In this document: piece after piece, positions 36,969 to 45,832 of the stretch | Layout of the letters: each line of letters opens with the position of its first letter | How positions within the stretch are numbered: position 1 is the first letter of the stretch | From: Pedobacter chinensis | Lineage (GTDB): Bacteria; Bacteroidota; Bacteroidia; Sphingobacteriales; Sphingobacteriaceae | Direction of reading: 5' to 3' | Length of the DNA stretch: 64,000 nucleotides | Assembly (NCBI RefSeq): GCF_003339865.1 | Contig: NZ_QPKV01000003.1 | Coordinates: forward strand, 434,001-498,000 | Notes under the pieces: generated by a model | Told to the model about the DNA's origin: nothing | Database searches by the model: none | What the model saw: only the letters and a program-made list of their open reading frames with translations | Made by a program: the position numbers and the translations under genes

Positions 36969-37790
36969 ATGTCAAAATTAGATATATTAAGAAAGGAGTG
37001 GATTGAAGTAGTTTTTGCTGATAAGAACAAAAGCTATGGAGCCTACCAATTGCGTAAAAGCAATGGTGCCAATACCACCCGGGCATTAATTATTGGTTCA
37101 ATAGTATTTTTAGCGCTTTTCTTTGCCCCAAAAATCTATGGTCTTATTAAAGGTTCTATAGATGATCAGGAGCAGGTAGAAAAGGCACAAGAAGTAATTA
37201 TTGCACCTCCGCCACCCGTAAATCCAGAAACCCCACCTCCACCTCCGGTAGAGCCACCCCCACCAAAAGTGGATCAGGTAAAAATGCCACCTCCAATTGT
37301 AAAACCGGATAATCTGGTACGCGATGAAGAGCCACCAACCGTAGAAAAGTTGAAAGAGGCAGATCCAGGTCAACGTGATATTAAAGGTGATCCAACTGCA
37401 GATATCGTTATTGCTGAGCCAGTAGGCGAAGGCCCGAAAAGAGAAGCTGCCGTTGCAGTTGATGATAATAAAGTTTATGACTTTGTTAGTATCGAGAAAC
37501 AACCAGAATATCCAGGTGGTATCGCTAAGTTTTATCAGTATTTAGGTAAAGCAATCAAATACCCGCCAATGGCACAGGAAAATAACGTACAGGGTAAAGT
37601 GTTTTTATCTTTCGTTGTTGAAAAAGATGGTAAATTAACAGATATCCAGGTTACCCGCGGTTTGGGTAGCGGTACTGATGAAGAAGCTGTCCGTGTATTG
37701 AAAGCCAGTCCACGTTGGAACCCAGGTATCCAAAATGGTAAGCCGGTAAGGGTAAAATACAACATCAATGTTAACTTTACATTGAACTAA
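36969..37790 (+). CDS. tonB: TonB-family energy transducer
   Basis: A 273-residue protein. The cytoplasmic N-terminus (LDILRKEWIEVVFADKNKSY, then GAYQLRK) is the Bacteroidota type, a membrane helix lies at about 38-58, and a proline-rich spacer at about 72-115 (PPPPPVEPPPP) spans the periplasm. The C-terminal TonB domain (about 175-273, YPGGIAKFYQYLGKAIKYPP and a closing INVNFTLN) contacts outer-membrane receptors such as the SusC at 15.9-18.9 kb. Confidence 0.95.
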   Translation: MSKLDILRKEWIEVVFADKNKSYGAYQLRKSNGANTTRALIIGSIVFLALFFAPKIYGLIKGSIDDQEQVEKAQEVIIAPPPPVNPETPPPPPVEPPPPKVDQVKMPPPIVKPDNLVRDEEPPTVEKLKEADPGQRDIKGDPTADIVIAEPVGEGPKREAAVAVDDNKVYDFVSIEKQPEYPGGIAKFYQYLGKAIKYPPMAQENNVQGKVFLSFVVEKDGKLTDIQVTRGLGSGTDEEAVRVLKASPRWNPGIQNGKPVRVKYNINVNFTLN

Positions 37791-37796
37791 TCGTAA

Positions 37797-38024
37797 ATGT
37801 TAAATTTTGATATTTTTAAGCAAAAATCGCCTAAACAGCGGTTTTTGCTCATTTTAGGACTTGCCACGTTTCTTTTATACCTGATAATGGGGCTTGCATT
37901 TATCTTTTGGGCACCACTTGCGTTGCGATTTAACTTCATCCCAACCTGGGGCCGTATAGCAATCGGGATTTTTTTAATTTTTTATGCTTTTGTAAGATTG
38001 TTAAGTCTAGGGAGGCGAGACTAA
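37797..38024 (+). CDS. Small membrane protein of the tonB cluster
   Basis: A 75-residue protein with two hydrophobic helices (about 16-38 and 50-66). It starts 6 bases after the tonB stop and is followed 8 bases later by the PstS-like gene, so it is cotranscribed. I do not recognise a family beyond this position. Confidence 0.75.
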   Translation: MLNFDIFKQKSPKQRFLLILGLATFLLYLIMGLAFIFWAPLALRFNFIPTWGRIAIGIFLIFYAFVRLLSLGRRD

Positions 38025-38032
38025 ATCCAGCC

Positions 38033-38932
38033 ATGAAAAACTTTCTTTATATATTTTTTATACTTGCGTTCGTATCTTGTAAAAGAAAAGATAAGCCCGC
38101 AAATGTTAAGGAAACCAGAACAAGTGGTACATTGAAAATCCTGATCGATGAAAGTGTAAGCCCGATTGTTCAGGAACAAATTGACATTTTTAGCCTGGAT
38201 TATCCTGCTGCAAAATTCGAAACCACCATTAAGCCCGAAGAAAAGATTATTCCCGCTTTTTTAAACGATAGCGTTCGTGTTATTGTAATGCCCAGGTTGC
38301 TCACCAAAGAAGAAGAGAAATATTATAACCAGCGTGGCATAAGAATTAATTCTACCCGGTTTGCAGTAGATGGAATCGCATTAATTACAAATAAAGACAA
38401 TATTGACAGCACAATCACCGTTAAAGAAGTTGTTGATATATTACAGGGGAAAAGTTCAGGTAAGAAATTGGTCTTTGATAACGCTTATTCAAGTACCTTC
38501 CAATATTTTAAGCAACTGGCAAATATTAGCCAGTTTCCGGCTCAAGGTGTTTATTCAAAAAATTCCAGCACAGAAGTTATTAAACTTATTGCAAATGATA
38601 AAAATTTTATTGGTATTTTAGGCGTGAATTGGATTTTTGACCGAAATACAAAACTAGCTGAATACCTGTCAAAAGTGAAAACACTTGGGGTTAAAAACTT
38701 AAAAGGCAGAAAAGGTGATGACCAGTTTTATAAACCAACACAAGATAATCTTATTAACGGAATCTATCCTTTTTTAAGAAACGTAAATATAATAGATTGC
38801 GAAGGCAGAGATGGTTTAGGCACAGGATTTGCAACATGGTTAAGGAGCCAGCGAGGACAGTTAATTGTACTTAAATCCGGACTTGGGCCACATAAATTAA
38901 TGCCTAGAGAAATAAATTTAACGAAAGAATAG
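38033..38932 (+). CDS. PstS-like substrate-binding lipoprotein
   Basis: A 299-residue protein with lipobox VSC (Cys 16) and a type II periplasmic-binding fold: GTLKILIDESVSPIVQEQI, then VVDILQGK and GIYPFLRNVNI, as in phosphate-binding PstS proteins. No ABC transporter genes are near. Its place between tonB and a TPR gene suggests a role linked to TonB-dependent uptake rather than classic Pst transport. Ligand unknown. Confidence 0.8.
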   Translation: MKNFLYIFFILAFVSCKRKDKPANVKETRTSGTLKILIDESVSPIVQEQIDIFSLDYPAAKFETTIKPEEKIIPAFLNDSVRVIVMPRLLTKEEEKYYNQRGIRINSTRFAVDGIALITNKDNIDSTITVKEVVDILQGKSSGKKLVFDNAYSSTFQYFKQLANISQFPAQGVYSKNSSTEVIKLIANDKNFIGILGVNWIFDRNTKLAEYLSKVKTLGVKNLKGRKGDDQFYKPTQDNLINGIYPFLRNVNIIDCEGRDGLGTGFATWLRSQRGQLIVLKSGLGPHKLMPREINLTKE

Positions 38933-39071
38933 TAAATTAAAATTATAAATTGAACCATGGGCGAAAGCCCCATTATTAAAGAACAGAATATCCAATGAAG
39001 CCTGGGTGAATGATTAAAAGTAAACACGATTCACACAAACTTCATTACCATTAAAAAAACAATAAAGAACT

Positions 39072-40781
39072 ATGAAAATTTTAAAGAAAGCAATAACCTT
39101 AAATGTAGGTTTGGTGTTGATGGGTTCTGCAGTTTTTGCTCAAAATTTAAACGACGCGAAAAAAGCCATTGACGCTGAACAGTATCAGAAAGCATCATCA
39201 ATGCTTAAATCATTGGTAAGCTCACAAGCTTCAAATGGCGAAAATTATTATAATCTTGGTTTGGTTTATTTAAAAACTGGTTATATTGATTCAGCCCGTG
39301 CTGTATTTACCAGAGGTGTAACAGCTGATGCTAAAAATAATTTAAACCTGATTGGTTTAGGAGAAGCTGATATGTTATCTGATAACCCTACTTCAGCTAA
39401 AACTAATTTTGATAAGGCGGTAGCTTTAGCACCAAAAGATTATAAAACATATCTGAATATTGGTAAAGCTTATTTAGCACAGGATAAACCAAGCGATGAC
39501 GTTTCGAAACCAGATTTTACAAATGCTTTGGCAAATATTAACAAAGCTGATGAGCTGGATTCAAAAGACAAGGACGCAGAAGTTTTCTTAGCACAAGGTG
39601 ATGCATATGCTTTGCAGAAAAAAAATTCTGAGGCATTAGGTCCGTATATGCGTGTTAATGATATCGACCCTAATAACCGTAGAGCCAAAACGCAAATCGG
39701 TAAAATGTATAAAGAATCCAGAGCATTTCCGGAAGGTGAAAAAGAATTACAGGATGTAATTGCTGCTGATCCGAATTATGGTCCTGCTTACCGTGAATTA
39801 GGCGAGCTTTATTTGCAATGGAGTAGCTTTGGTACCGATCAGGAGAAAGCTAAACAAGGTATTGAGAATTATAAAAAATATATGGATTTGACTGACAAAT
39901 CTTTAGAATCTCAATTACGTTATGCTCAATTCTTGTTCTATGCTAAAGATTTCCAAACTTTAGAACAAGTTGCTTCAAGTATGCAGGTTCCAGCTAACGA
40001 TCCTAAAGGCATTGTTGTGGCAAGATTAAAAGGATGGTCAGCTTACGAAAACAAAAACTACCCACAAGCTTTATCTTATTTGACTGATTTCTTTGCAAAA
40101 GAAAAAGATAAATCTAAAATTTTGGGTAACGATTACTTGTATTTAGGTAAATCTCAGTTAAAAGCTGGTCAGGATAGTTTAGCTGTTTTAAATATTATTG
40201 AGGCTGCTAAAATTGATTCTAACAATGCTGATGCATTAGCTGAAGCTGGTTTGGCTTTGATGAAAGCAAAAAAATATGCTAAATCTGCGGAGATTTATAA
40301 CTTGGCTATTAAATATAATCCTAATGGTAAAGGTTCATTAACAAACTATTACTATTTAGGTCAAACCAGGTTCTATGAGTCTTATTTCTTGCAAAGAGAT
40401 AAAAAACCTATTAATACAGCTGGTTTAATTGAAGCAGATTCTGCTTTAAGCCACTTAAATCAGGTTTCTCCTGATTTTGCTTTAGGTTATTTCACGAGAG
40501 CGAGAATTGCAAATTTATTGGATGATAAAACCAATCCTAAATATGCTTCAATACCGTTTTTTGAAAAATATATTAGCTTAGTAAAACCAGAAGAACAAGC
40601 TAGCAATAAAACTAACTTAGTAGAATCTTATGATTACTTAGGCGCTTATTATGCTGATAAGGATAAAGCAAAAGCAATTGACTTTTTAAATAAAAGTATT
40701 GCACTAGATCCTGCAGGTCCGTTTGCTTCAGCAAAATTAAAGGAACTTCAAGCTCCAGCAGCCAAAGGAAAAGGTAAATAA
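39072..40781 (+). CDS. Tetratricopeptide-repeat protein, periplasmic
   Basis: A 569-residue protein with signal peptide ending AVFAQ and then many TPR units over almost the whole length (for example NYYNLGLVYLKTGYIDSARA and NADALAEAGLALMKAKKYAK). It is the last gene of the exbB-tonB cluster, 139 bases after the PstS-like gene. Probably a scaffold for envelope complexes; the partner is not known. A strong terminator follows. Confidence 0.88.
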   Translation: MKILKKAITLNVGLVLMGSAVFAQNLNDAKKAIDAEQYQKASSMLKSLVSSQASNGENYYNLGLVYLKTGYIDSARAVFTRGVTADAKNNLNLIGLGEADMLSDNPTSAKTNFDKAVALAPKDYKTYLNIGKAYLAQDKPSDDVSKPDFTNALANINKADELDSKDKDAEVFLAQGDAYALQKKNSEALGPYMRVNDIDPNNRRAKTQIGKMYKESRAFPEGEKELQDVIAADPNYGPAYRELGELYLQWSSFGTDQEKAKQGIENYKKYMDLTDKSLESQLRYAQFLFYAKDFQTLEQVASSMQVPANDPKGIVVARLKGWSAYENKNYPQALSYLTDFFAKEKDKSKILGNDYLYLGKSQLKAGQDSLAVLNIIEAAKIDSNNADALAEAGLALMKAKKYAKSAEIYNLAIKYNPNGKGSLTNYYYLGQTRFYESYFLQRDKKPINTAGLIEADSALSHLNQVSPDFALGYFTRARIANLLDDKTNPKYASIPFFEKYISLVKPEEQASNKTNLVESYDYLGAYYADKDKAKAIDFLNKSIALDPAGPFASAKLKELQAPAAKGKGK

Positions 40782-40802
40782 CAATTTAATTAAATAATTT
40801 AG

Positions 40803-40832
40803 AAAAGGCAGAGTTTGGTTACTCTGCCTTTT
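40803..40832 (+). terminator. Terminator of the tonB cluster
   Basis: AAAAGGCAGAG (40803-40813) and CTCTGCCTTTT (40822-40832) form a perfect 11-bp stem with an 8-base loop and T tail. Confidence 0.9.
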
Positions 40833-40845
40833 TCTTTTACTTTTG
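40814..40845 (+). promoter_or_regulatory. Promoter of the nuo operon, overlapping the upstream terminator
   Basis: TTTG at 40814-40817 lies in the terminator loop and TACTTTTG at 40838-40845 lies just after the T tail, 20 bases apart. The nuoA ATG is 18 bases downstream of the -7 box. Confidence 0.65.
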
Positions 40846-40863
40846 CATCAGAAAATAAAGATT

Positions 40864-41235
40864 ATGCAAGCGCAAAGTACCTCAATAGATTTTTTACCAA
40901 TTATATTTCAAGTGATTGTTGCCTTAGGTTTCGTAGTAACTACCTTAGTTGCCACTCACTTTTTAGGTCCAAAACGTAAAACAAGTGATAAGCTTGAAAC
41001 TTTTGAGGCGGGTGTGAAAGTGGTAGGTAATGCCCGTCAGCCTTTCTCTATTAAATATTTTGTGGTAGCTATTCTTTTCGTTTTGTTTGATATTGAGGTT
41101 ATCTTCATGTATCCATGGGCAGTAAACTTTCGTGCACTTAAAATGGATGGCATGATTGAAATGTTCATTTTCATGGGCACTTTATTACTAGGCTTTATCT
41201 ATGTAATTAAGAAAAAAGTATTAGACTGGAACTGA
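40864..41235 (+). CDS. nuoA: NADH-quinone oxidoreductase subunit A
   Basis: A 123-residue membrane subunit of complex I with three helices; the loop KLETFEAGVKVVGNARQPFS and FVLFDIEVIFMYPWA are signature segments. The start is the ATG at 40864; the TTG at 40843 is part of the -7 box. First gene of the nuo operon, separated from nuoB by 220 bases of repeats and a hairpin. Confidence 0.95.
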   Translation: MQAQSTSIDFLPIIFQVIVALGFVVTTLVATHFLGPKRKTSDKLETFEAGVKVVGNARQPFSIKYFVVAILFVLFDIEVIFMYPWAVNFRALKMDGMIEMFIFMGTLLLGFIYVIKKKVLDWN

Positions 41236-41316
41236 TTCAGTTTGCGGTTAAAGTTATTGGTTATCCGTTTGCGGTTCACAACTGAAAACTGCCAATTGCC
41301 AACTGAAAACTGAATG
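41236..41316. repeat. Repeat block between nuoA and nuoB
   Basis: GTTTGCGGTT occurs at 41240-41249 and 41267-41276; AACTGAAAACTG occurs at 41280-41291 and 41301-41312 around CCAATTGCC. This low-complexity word set carries no ORF. Confidence 0.6.
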
Positions 41317-41405
41317 TGTATGAACTACACTTACTCAAGTTTGTTTTAATTATTTAGAAAGGTTCTAAATCAAGACTGGCTAGTTTAATTGCCTTTAAAA
41401 TATTG

Positions 41406-41413
41406 TAAATTTG
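41406..41413 (+). promoter_or_regulatory. Possible internal -7 box before nuoB
   Basis: TAAATTTG, 42 bases before the nuoB ATG. A hairpin TGCTCAT/ATGAGCA (41415-41421 and 41433-41439) followed by T6 lies directly after it. Confidence 0.45.
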
Positions 41414-41414
41414 T

Positions 41415-41446
41415 TGCTCATTCTGCAAAGGGATGAGCATTTTTTG
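41415..41446 (+). terminator. Terminator-like hairpin between nuoA and nuoB
   Basis: TGCTCAT and ATGAGCA with an 11-base loop, followed by six T residues, 10 bases before the nuoB ATG. It could terminate or attenuate read-through from nuoA, or act at the nuoB ribosome entry. Confidence 0.55.
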
Positions 41447-41455
41447 TTTATAAAC

Positions 41456-41998
41456 ATGAGTGAAATTAATATAGTTGATGCGCCGCCGGGAACTGAGGGA
41501 CCAGGCTATTTTGCCACTTCTCTTGATAAAGTGATCGGTTTGGCTCGCTCCAATTCATTATGGCCATTACCTTTCGCAACATCTTGTTGTGGAATTGAAT
41601 TTATGGCTACCATGGGTTCTCACTACGATTTAGGTCGTTTTGGTGCAGAACGTTTGAGTTTTTCTCCCCGTCAGGCAGATGTTTTAATGGTAATGGGTAC
41701 CATCGCTAAAAAAATGGCCCCGGTGTTAAAACAGGTTTATATCCAAATGGCCGAACCACGTTGGGTAATGGCGGTTGGTGCCTGCGCAAGTAGCGGAGGC
41801 ATTTTTGATACTTATTCCGTTTTGCAGGGTATTGATGAGGTTATTCCGGTGGACGTGTATGTTCCGGGTTGCCCGCCAAGACCAGAAGCGATTTTAGACG
41901 GTTTCCAACGTATTCAGGATTTGGTTAAAAACGAATCAGGAAGAAGAAGAAACTCTGATTATTATAAAGAACTTTTAGGTCAATACGGTATTAAATAA
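41456..41998 (+). CDS. nuoB: NADH-quinone oxidoreductase subunit B
   Basis: A 180-residue subunit carrying cluster N2, which hands electrons to quinone: ligands C44-C45, C110 and C139. The start is the ATG at 41456 (MSEINIVDAPPG); the longer frame begins with a TTG inside a promoter-like box. Its stop overlaps the nuoC start (TAATG). Confidence 0.96.
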   Translation: MSEINIVDAPPGTEGPGYFATSLDKVIGLARSNSLWPLPFATSCCGIEFMATMGSHYDLGRFGAERLSFSPRQADVLMVMGTIAKKMAPVLKQVYIQMAEPRWVMAVGACASSGGIFDTYSVLQGIDEVIPVDVYVPGCPPRPEAILDGFQRIQDLVKNESGRRRNSDYYKELLGQYGIK

Positions 41999-42498
41999 TG
42001 GAAGAAACGACGCTAAATAACGACATCCACGTTAAGCTGACTGAAAAGTTTGGCGAAAAAGTTACAGCCATTTCCGAACCTTATGGCCTATTAACTTTCG
42101 TAACATATAAAGATGTTATCGTAAATGTGCTTTCACATCTTAAAAATGAATTAAAATTTAACTTTCTTACTGATATTACTGCCGTTCACTATCCGGGCAA
42201 AGACCATGGCATTGCAGTGGTTTATCATCTGCATAATATGGTGGAAAAAGTTAGAATCAGGATTAAGGTTTTTATTTCAGAACAAAATCCAACCATCCCT
42301 ACAGCAACAACGATCTGGAAGGGTGCAAATTGGATGGAACGTGAAACTTACGATTTGTTCGGGGTTAAATTTGAAGGACACCCCGATTTACGCCGCATTT
42401 TAAACATGGATGATTTAGGTGTTTTCCCGATGTTGAAACAATACCCTTTGGAAGACCCGAACAGAGTAGATAAAAAAGACGAATTTTTTGGAAGGTAA
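41998..42498 (+). CDS. nuoC: NADH-quinone oxidoreductase subunit C
   Basis: A 166-residue peripheral-arm subunit with the 30-kDa-subunit signature ERETYDLFGVKFEGHPDLRRIL. It is separate from NuoD, unlike the fused NuoCD of E. coli. Overlaps nuoB by one base and is followed 3 bases later by nuoD. Confidence 0.95.
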   Translation: MEETTLNNDIHVKLTEKFGEKVTAISEPYGLLTFVTYKDVIVNVLSHLKNELKFNFLTDITAVHYPGKDHGIAVVYHLHNMVEKVRIRIKVFISEQNPTIPTATTIWKGANWMERETYDLFGVKFEGHPDLRRILNMDDLGVFPMLKQYPLEDPNRVDKKDEFFGR

Positions 42499-42501
42499 TA
42501 T

Positions 42502-43716
42502 ATGAATCACAACCATCCGGTATTTACAGATAACGACCCGCAAAGTGAGCTGGTAACCTTAAACTTAGGGCCAACGCACCCTGCAACCCATGGCGTTTTT
42601 CAAAACGTTTTGCAATTAGATGGCGAGCGTATTGTAAGCGGAGTTTCTACAATTGGCTACATTCATCGTGCTTTTGAAAAAATAGCTGAGCATCGCCCGT
42701 TTTATCAAATTACACCACTTACCGACCGTTTAAATTATTGTTCATCGCCCATTAACAACATGGGATGGCACATGACGGTGGAGAAGTTGTTGAATATCCA
42801 GATGCCAAAGCGTGTAGATTATCTTCGCGTGATCGTGATGGAGCTTTCCCGTATAGCTGATCATATCATCTGCAATACCATTATTGGCCAGGATACTGGT
42901 GCAACAACAACTTTCTTATATCTTTTTCAGTTCCGTGAACATATTTACGAAATCTTCGAGGAGGTTTGCGGTGCCCGCTTAACTACCAATATTGGCCGTA
43001 TAGGCGGTTTCGAAAGAGATTTCAATGATATCGCTTTTGCGAAAATCGACAAATTTTTAAAAGAGTTTCCAAAAGCCTTAAAAGAGTTCGAAAATCTTTT
43101 AACACGTAACCGTATTTTCATTGACAGAACAGCCGGCGTTGCGGAGGTTTCACAGGAAAAAGCTTTGGAGTACAGCTGGACTGGTCCACTTTTGCGTGCA
43201 ACTGGTGTGGATTATGACGTTCGCGTAAGCGACCCGTATTCTTCTTATCAGGATTTCGATTTTGAAGTTCCGGTTGGAACCAGCGGCGATATTTACGATC
43301 GGTATCTGGTTCGTAACGAAGAAATGTGGCAAAGTGTCCGCATTATCGAACAAGCTCTTGTAAAGTTAAAAACAGAACCAAAAGGCATTTTTCATGCTGA
43401 TGTGCCTGAGTTTTATCTTCCTCCTAAACAAGAGGTTTATAATAATATGGAAGCATTAATTTATCACTTTAAAATTGTGATGGGTGAAATTGATGCGCCA
43501 AAAGCAGAAGTTTATCACGCCGTAGAAGGCGGAAATGGGGAATTAGGTTTCTATCTGATTAATGATGGCGGCCGTACACCTTATCGTTTACACTTCCGCA
43601 GACCAAGTTTTGTAAATTACCAAATGTTTGCACCAATGAGTGAAGGTATGTTATTATCCGATGCCATTATCAACATGAGTAGTATGAACATTATTGCAGG
43701 AGAATTAGATGCTTAA
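42502..43716 (+). CDS. nuoD: NADH-quinone oxidoreductase subunit D
   Basis: A 404-residue 49-kDa-type subunit lining the quinone cavity. GPTHPATHGVFQNVLQLDGE is the conserved quinone-site start with its His-x3-His motif, and the C-terminal segment EGMLLSDAIINMSSMNIIAG closes the protein. Overlaps nuoE by 8 bases. Confidence 0.96.
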   Translation: MNHNHPVFTDNDPQSELVTLNLGPTHPATHGVFQNVLQLDGERIVSGVSTIGYIHRAFEKIAEHRPFYQITPLTDRLNYCSSPINNMGWHMTVEKLLNIQMPKRVDYLRVIVMELSRIADHIICNTIIGQDTGATTTFLYLFQFREHIYEIFEEVCGARLTTNIGRIGGFERDFNDIAFAKIDKFLKEFPKALKEFENLLTRNRIFIDRTAGVAEVSQEKALEYSWTGPLLRATGVDYDVRVSDPYSSYQDFDFEVPVGTSGDIYDRYLVRNEEMWQSVRIIEQALVKLKTEPKGIFHADVPEFYLPPKQEVYNNMEALIYHFKIVMGEIDAPKAEVYHAVEGGNGELGFYLINDGGRTPYRLHFRRPSFVNYQMFAPMSEGMLLSDAIINMSSMNIIAGELDA

Positions 43717-44224
43717 AGTAGAAGAACAAACACCTGTAGAATTTTCATCAGAATTGCTTGCCAAATTTGATGAAATAAAAAGCCGTTATCCAGAAGGAAA
43801 GCATAAATCAGCTTTGCTGCCATTATTACATTTAGTACAGGCAGAATATCTTTGGGTAAGCACTCCGGCAATGGATAAGGTTGCTGAATATTTAAATATT
43901 CAACCCATTGAAGTGTATGAGGTAGCAACATTTTATACCATGTACTTTTTAAAACCACAAGGTAAATATGCTTTGGAGGTTTGCCGTACAGGCCCTTGCT
44001 GTTTGGTAGGCGCAGAAAAAATATTAAAACACCTGGAGGAAAAACTAGGTGTTAAAGAAGGCGAAGTTACAGCCGATGGCTTATTCAGCTTTAGAGGAGT
44101 TGAATGTTTAGCGGCCTGCGGTTTTGGTCCGGTATTACAAATTAGCCCGGAATATACTTTCTACGAAAACTTAACTACCGAAAGTGTAGATAAACTGATT
44201 GAAGATTTAAAGAACAAGTCCTAA
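43709..44224 (+). CDS. nuoE: NADH-quinone oxidoreductase subunit E
   Basis: A 171-residue subunit with a thioredoxin-like [2Fe-2S] domain: ligands C92, C97, C133 and C137 (CRTGPC...CLAAC). It assists NuoF in NADH oxidation. Overlaps the end of nuoD. Confidence 0.95.
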   Translation: MLKVEEQTPVEFSSELLAKFDEIKSRYPEGKHKSALLPLLHLVQAEYLWVSTPAMDKVAEYLNIQPIEVYEVATFYTMYFLKPQGKYALEVCRTGPCCLVGAEKILKHLEEKLGVKEGEVTADGLFSFRGVECLAACGFGPVLQISPEYTFYENLTTESVDKLIEDLKNKS

Positions 44225-44297
44225 CTCGGAAGTCTTAAGTCGGGAGTCCGTTTTGACCCAAGACTAAGAACCATAGACTAAGGACTATAGACTAATT
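44224..44297. repeat. Heptamer-type repeat block between nuoE and nuoF
   Basis: Degenerate words GAAGTCTTAAGTCGGGAGTC and repeated AGACTAAG/GGACTATAGACTAA fill the whole 76-base gap. Confidence 0.6.
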
Positions 44298-44300
44298 AAA

Positions 44301-45668
44301 ATGTCTCGAAAACTGTTACTTGAGCATATAAACGTACCAGGCATCAATACACTTGAAGTCTATCGCCAAAAAGGTGGGTATCGTGCCGTGGAAAAAGCCC
44401 TTAAAACTTTAACACCTGAAGAGATTGTTGAAGAAGTTAAGAAATCAGGCTTACGCGGTCGTGGTGGTGCGGGTTTCCCAACGGGGATGAAATGGAGCTT
44501 TTTGGCTAAACCAGAAGGTGTTGCACGTTATCTGGTTTGCAATGCTGATGAATCGGAGCCGGGAACTTTCAAAGACCGTTATCTGATGACTCACATTCCT
44601 CATGCTTTAATTGAAGGAATGATTGTTTCCAGCTTTGCTTTAGGCGCAAAGGTTTCATACATCTATGTTCGTGGAGAAATGATGCCTCAAATCAGGATTC
44701 TGGAAAAAGCAATTGCTGAGGCGAAAGCAGCCGGATGGTTAGGTAAAAATATTTTAGGAACGGGTTACGATTTAGAATTATATGTTCAGCCAGGTGGCGG
44801 TGCTTATATCTGTGGTGAAGAAACCGCGTTGTTAGAATCGCTTGAAGGCAAAAGAGGTAATCCAAGAATTAAACCACCATTTCCGGCGATTGCGGGTTTG
44901 TATGGTTGTCCAACAGTGGTAAACAACGTAGAATCGATTGCTGCTGTGGTGCCCATTATTAATGATGGTGGCGAAGAATATGCAAAAATAGGTATCGGCA
45001 GAAGTACTGGTACAAAATTAATATCAGCATCAGGTAACCTGGTAAAGCCTGGTGTTTATGAAATCGAACTGGGCTTACCTGTAGAGGAGTTTATCTATTC
45101 TGATGAATATTGTGGCGGCATTGCCAATGGAAAGCGTTTAAAAGCAACGGTTGCAGGTGGTTCATCTGTACCGGTTTTACCAGCTAATTTAACTTTAAAG
45201 TTAGCAAATGGCGAACCTCGTTTAATGAGTTACGAATCTTTATCAGAAGGAGGCTTTGCAACGGGAACAATGTTAGGTTCAGGTGGTTTCATTGCTTTTG
45301 ATGAAGACCAGTGTATTGTTCGCAATACGTGGAATTTCTCCCGTTTTTATCATCACGAAAGTTGCGGGCAATGTTCGCCTTGCCGTGAAGGTACCGGATG
45401 GATGGAAAAAGTATTGCACAAAATAGAGTACGGTCACGGCACTATGGATGATGTGGATTTACTTTGGGATATTCAACGTAAAATTGAAGGAAATACCATT
45501 TGTCCACTGGGAGACGCCGCTGCATGGCCGGTTGCAAGTGCGATTCGTCATTTCAGGGATGAATTTGAATGGCATATTAAAGAGCCGGTTAAAAGTCAGC
45601 AACAAAATTATGGTATTGCAAATTATGCTGTACCGATTGAAAAGGCTCCGGTAACGGAAGAAAAATAA
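44301..45668 (+). CDS. nuoF: NADH-quinone oxidoreductase subunit F
   Basis: A 455-residue NADH-binding subunit. [15 protein letters not shown] is the NADH/FMN glycine motif; cluster N3 ligands are C355, C358 and C361 (CGQCSPC) and C401. Complete in length. The ORF6N gene, not nuoG, follows. Confidence 0.96.
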   Translation: MSRKLLLEHINVPGINTLEVYRQKGGYRAVEKALKTLTPEEIVEEVKKSGLRGRGGAGFPTGMKWSFLAKPEGVARYLVCNADESEPGTFKDRYLMTHIPHALIEGMIVSSFALGAKVSYIYVRGEMMPQIRILEKAIAEAKAAGWLGKNILGTGYDLELYVQPGGGAYICGEETALLESLEGKRGNPRIKPPFPAIAGLYGCPTVVNNVESIAAVVPIINDGGEEYAKIGIGRSTGTKLISASGNLVKPGVYEIELGLPVEEFIYSDEYCGGIANGKRLKATVAGGSSVPVLPANLTLKLANGEPRLMSYESLSEGGFATGTMLGSGGFIAFDEDQCIVRNTWNFSRFYHHESCGQCSPCREGTGWMEKVLHKIEYGHGTMDDVDLLWDIQRKIEGNTICPLGDAAAWPVASAIRHFRDEFEWHIKEPVKSQQQNYGIANYAVPIEKAPVTEEK

Positions 45669-45675
45669 TTTGCAC

Positions 45676-45751
45676 TTCGTTTCGTGGAGACACGAAACGA
45701 AAATAAAATGATAGATTGGTTTGTGAAGGCACAAACCAAAGCGAGATAAGG
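45676..45751. repeat. Two stem-loops upstream of the ORF6N gene
   Basis: TTCGTTTCGTG-GAGA-CACGAAACGAA (45676-45701) is a perfect 11-bp hairpin. TTGGTTTGTG-AAGG-CACAAACCAA (45716-45739) is a perfect 10-bp hairpin with the tail AGCGAGATAAGG (45740-45751). Different stems with the same loop size point to a structured repeat family. Confidence 0.75.
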
Positions 45752-45775
45752 TATCGCAGTTTGTAATGCCAATAT

Positions 45776-45801
45776 CTTAAGGTCGTATTTGCGGCCTTAA
45801 G
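45776..45801. repeat. Third hairpin upstream of the ORF6N gene
   Basis: CTTAAGGTCG and CGGCCTTAAG pair over 10 positions with one G-T, around TATTTG; AAGTTTAATTT follows. It could terminate transcription from nuoF. Confidence 0.55.
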
Positions 45802-45832
45802 AAGTTTAATTTAACACAACGAATATATGTAA

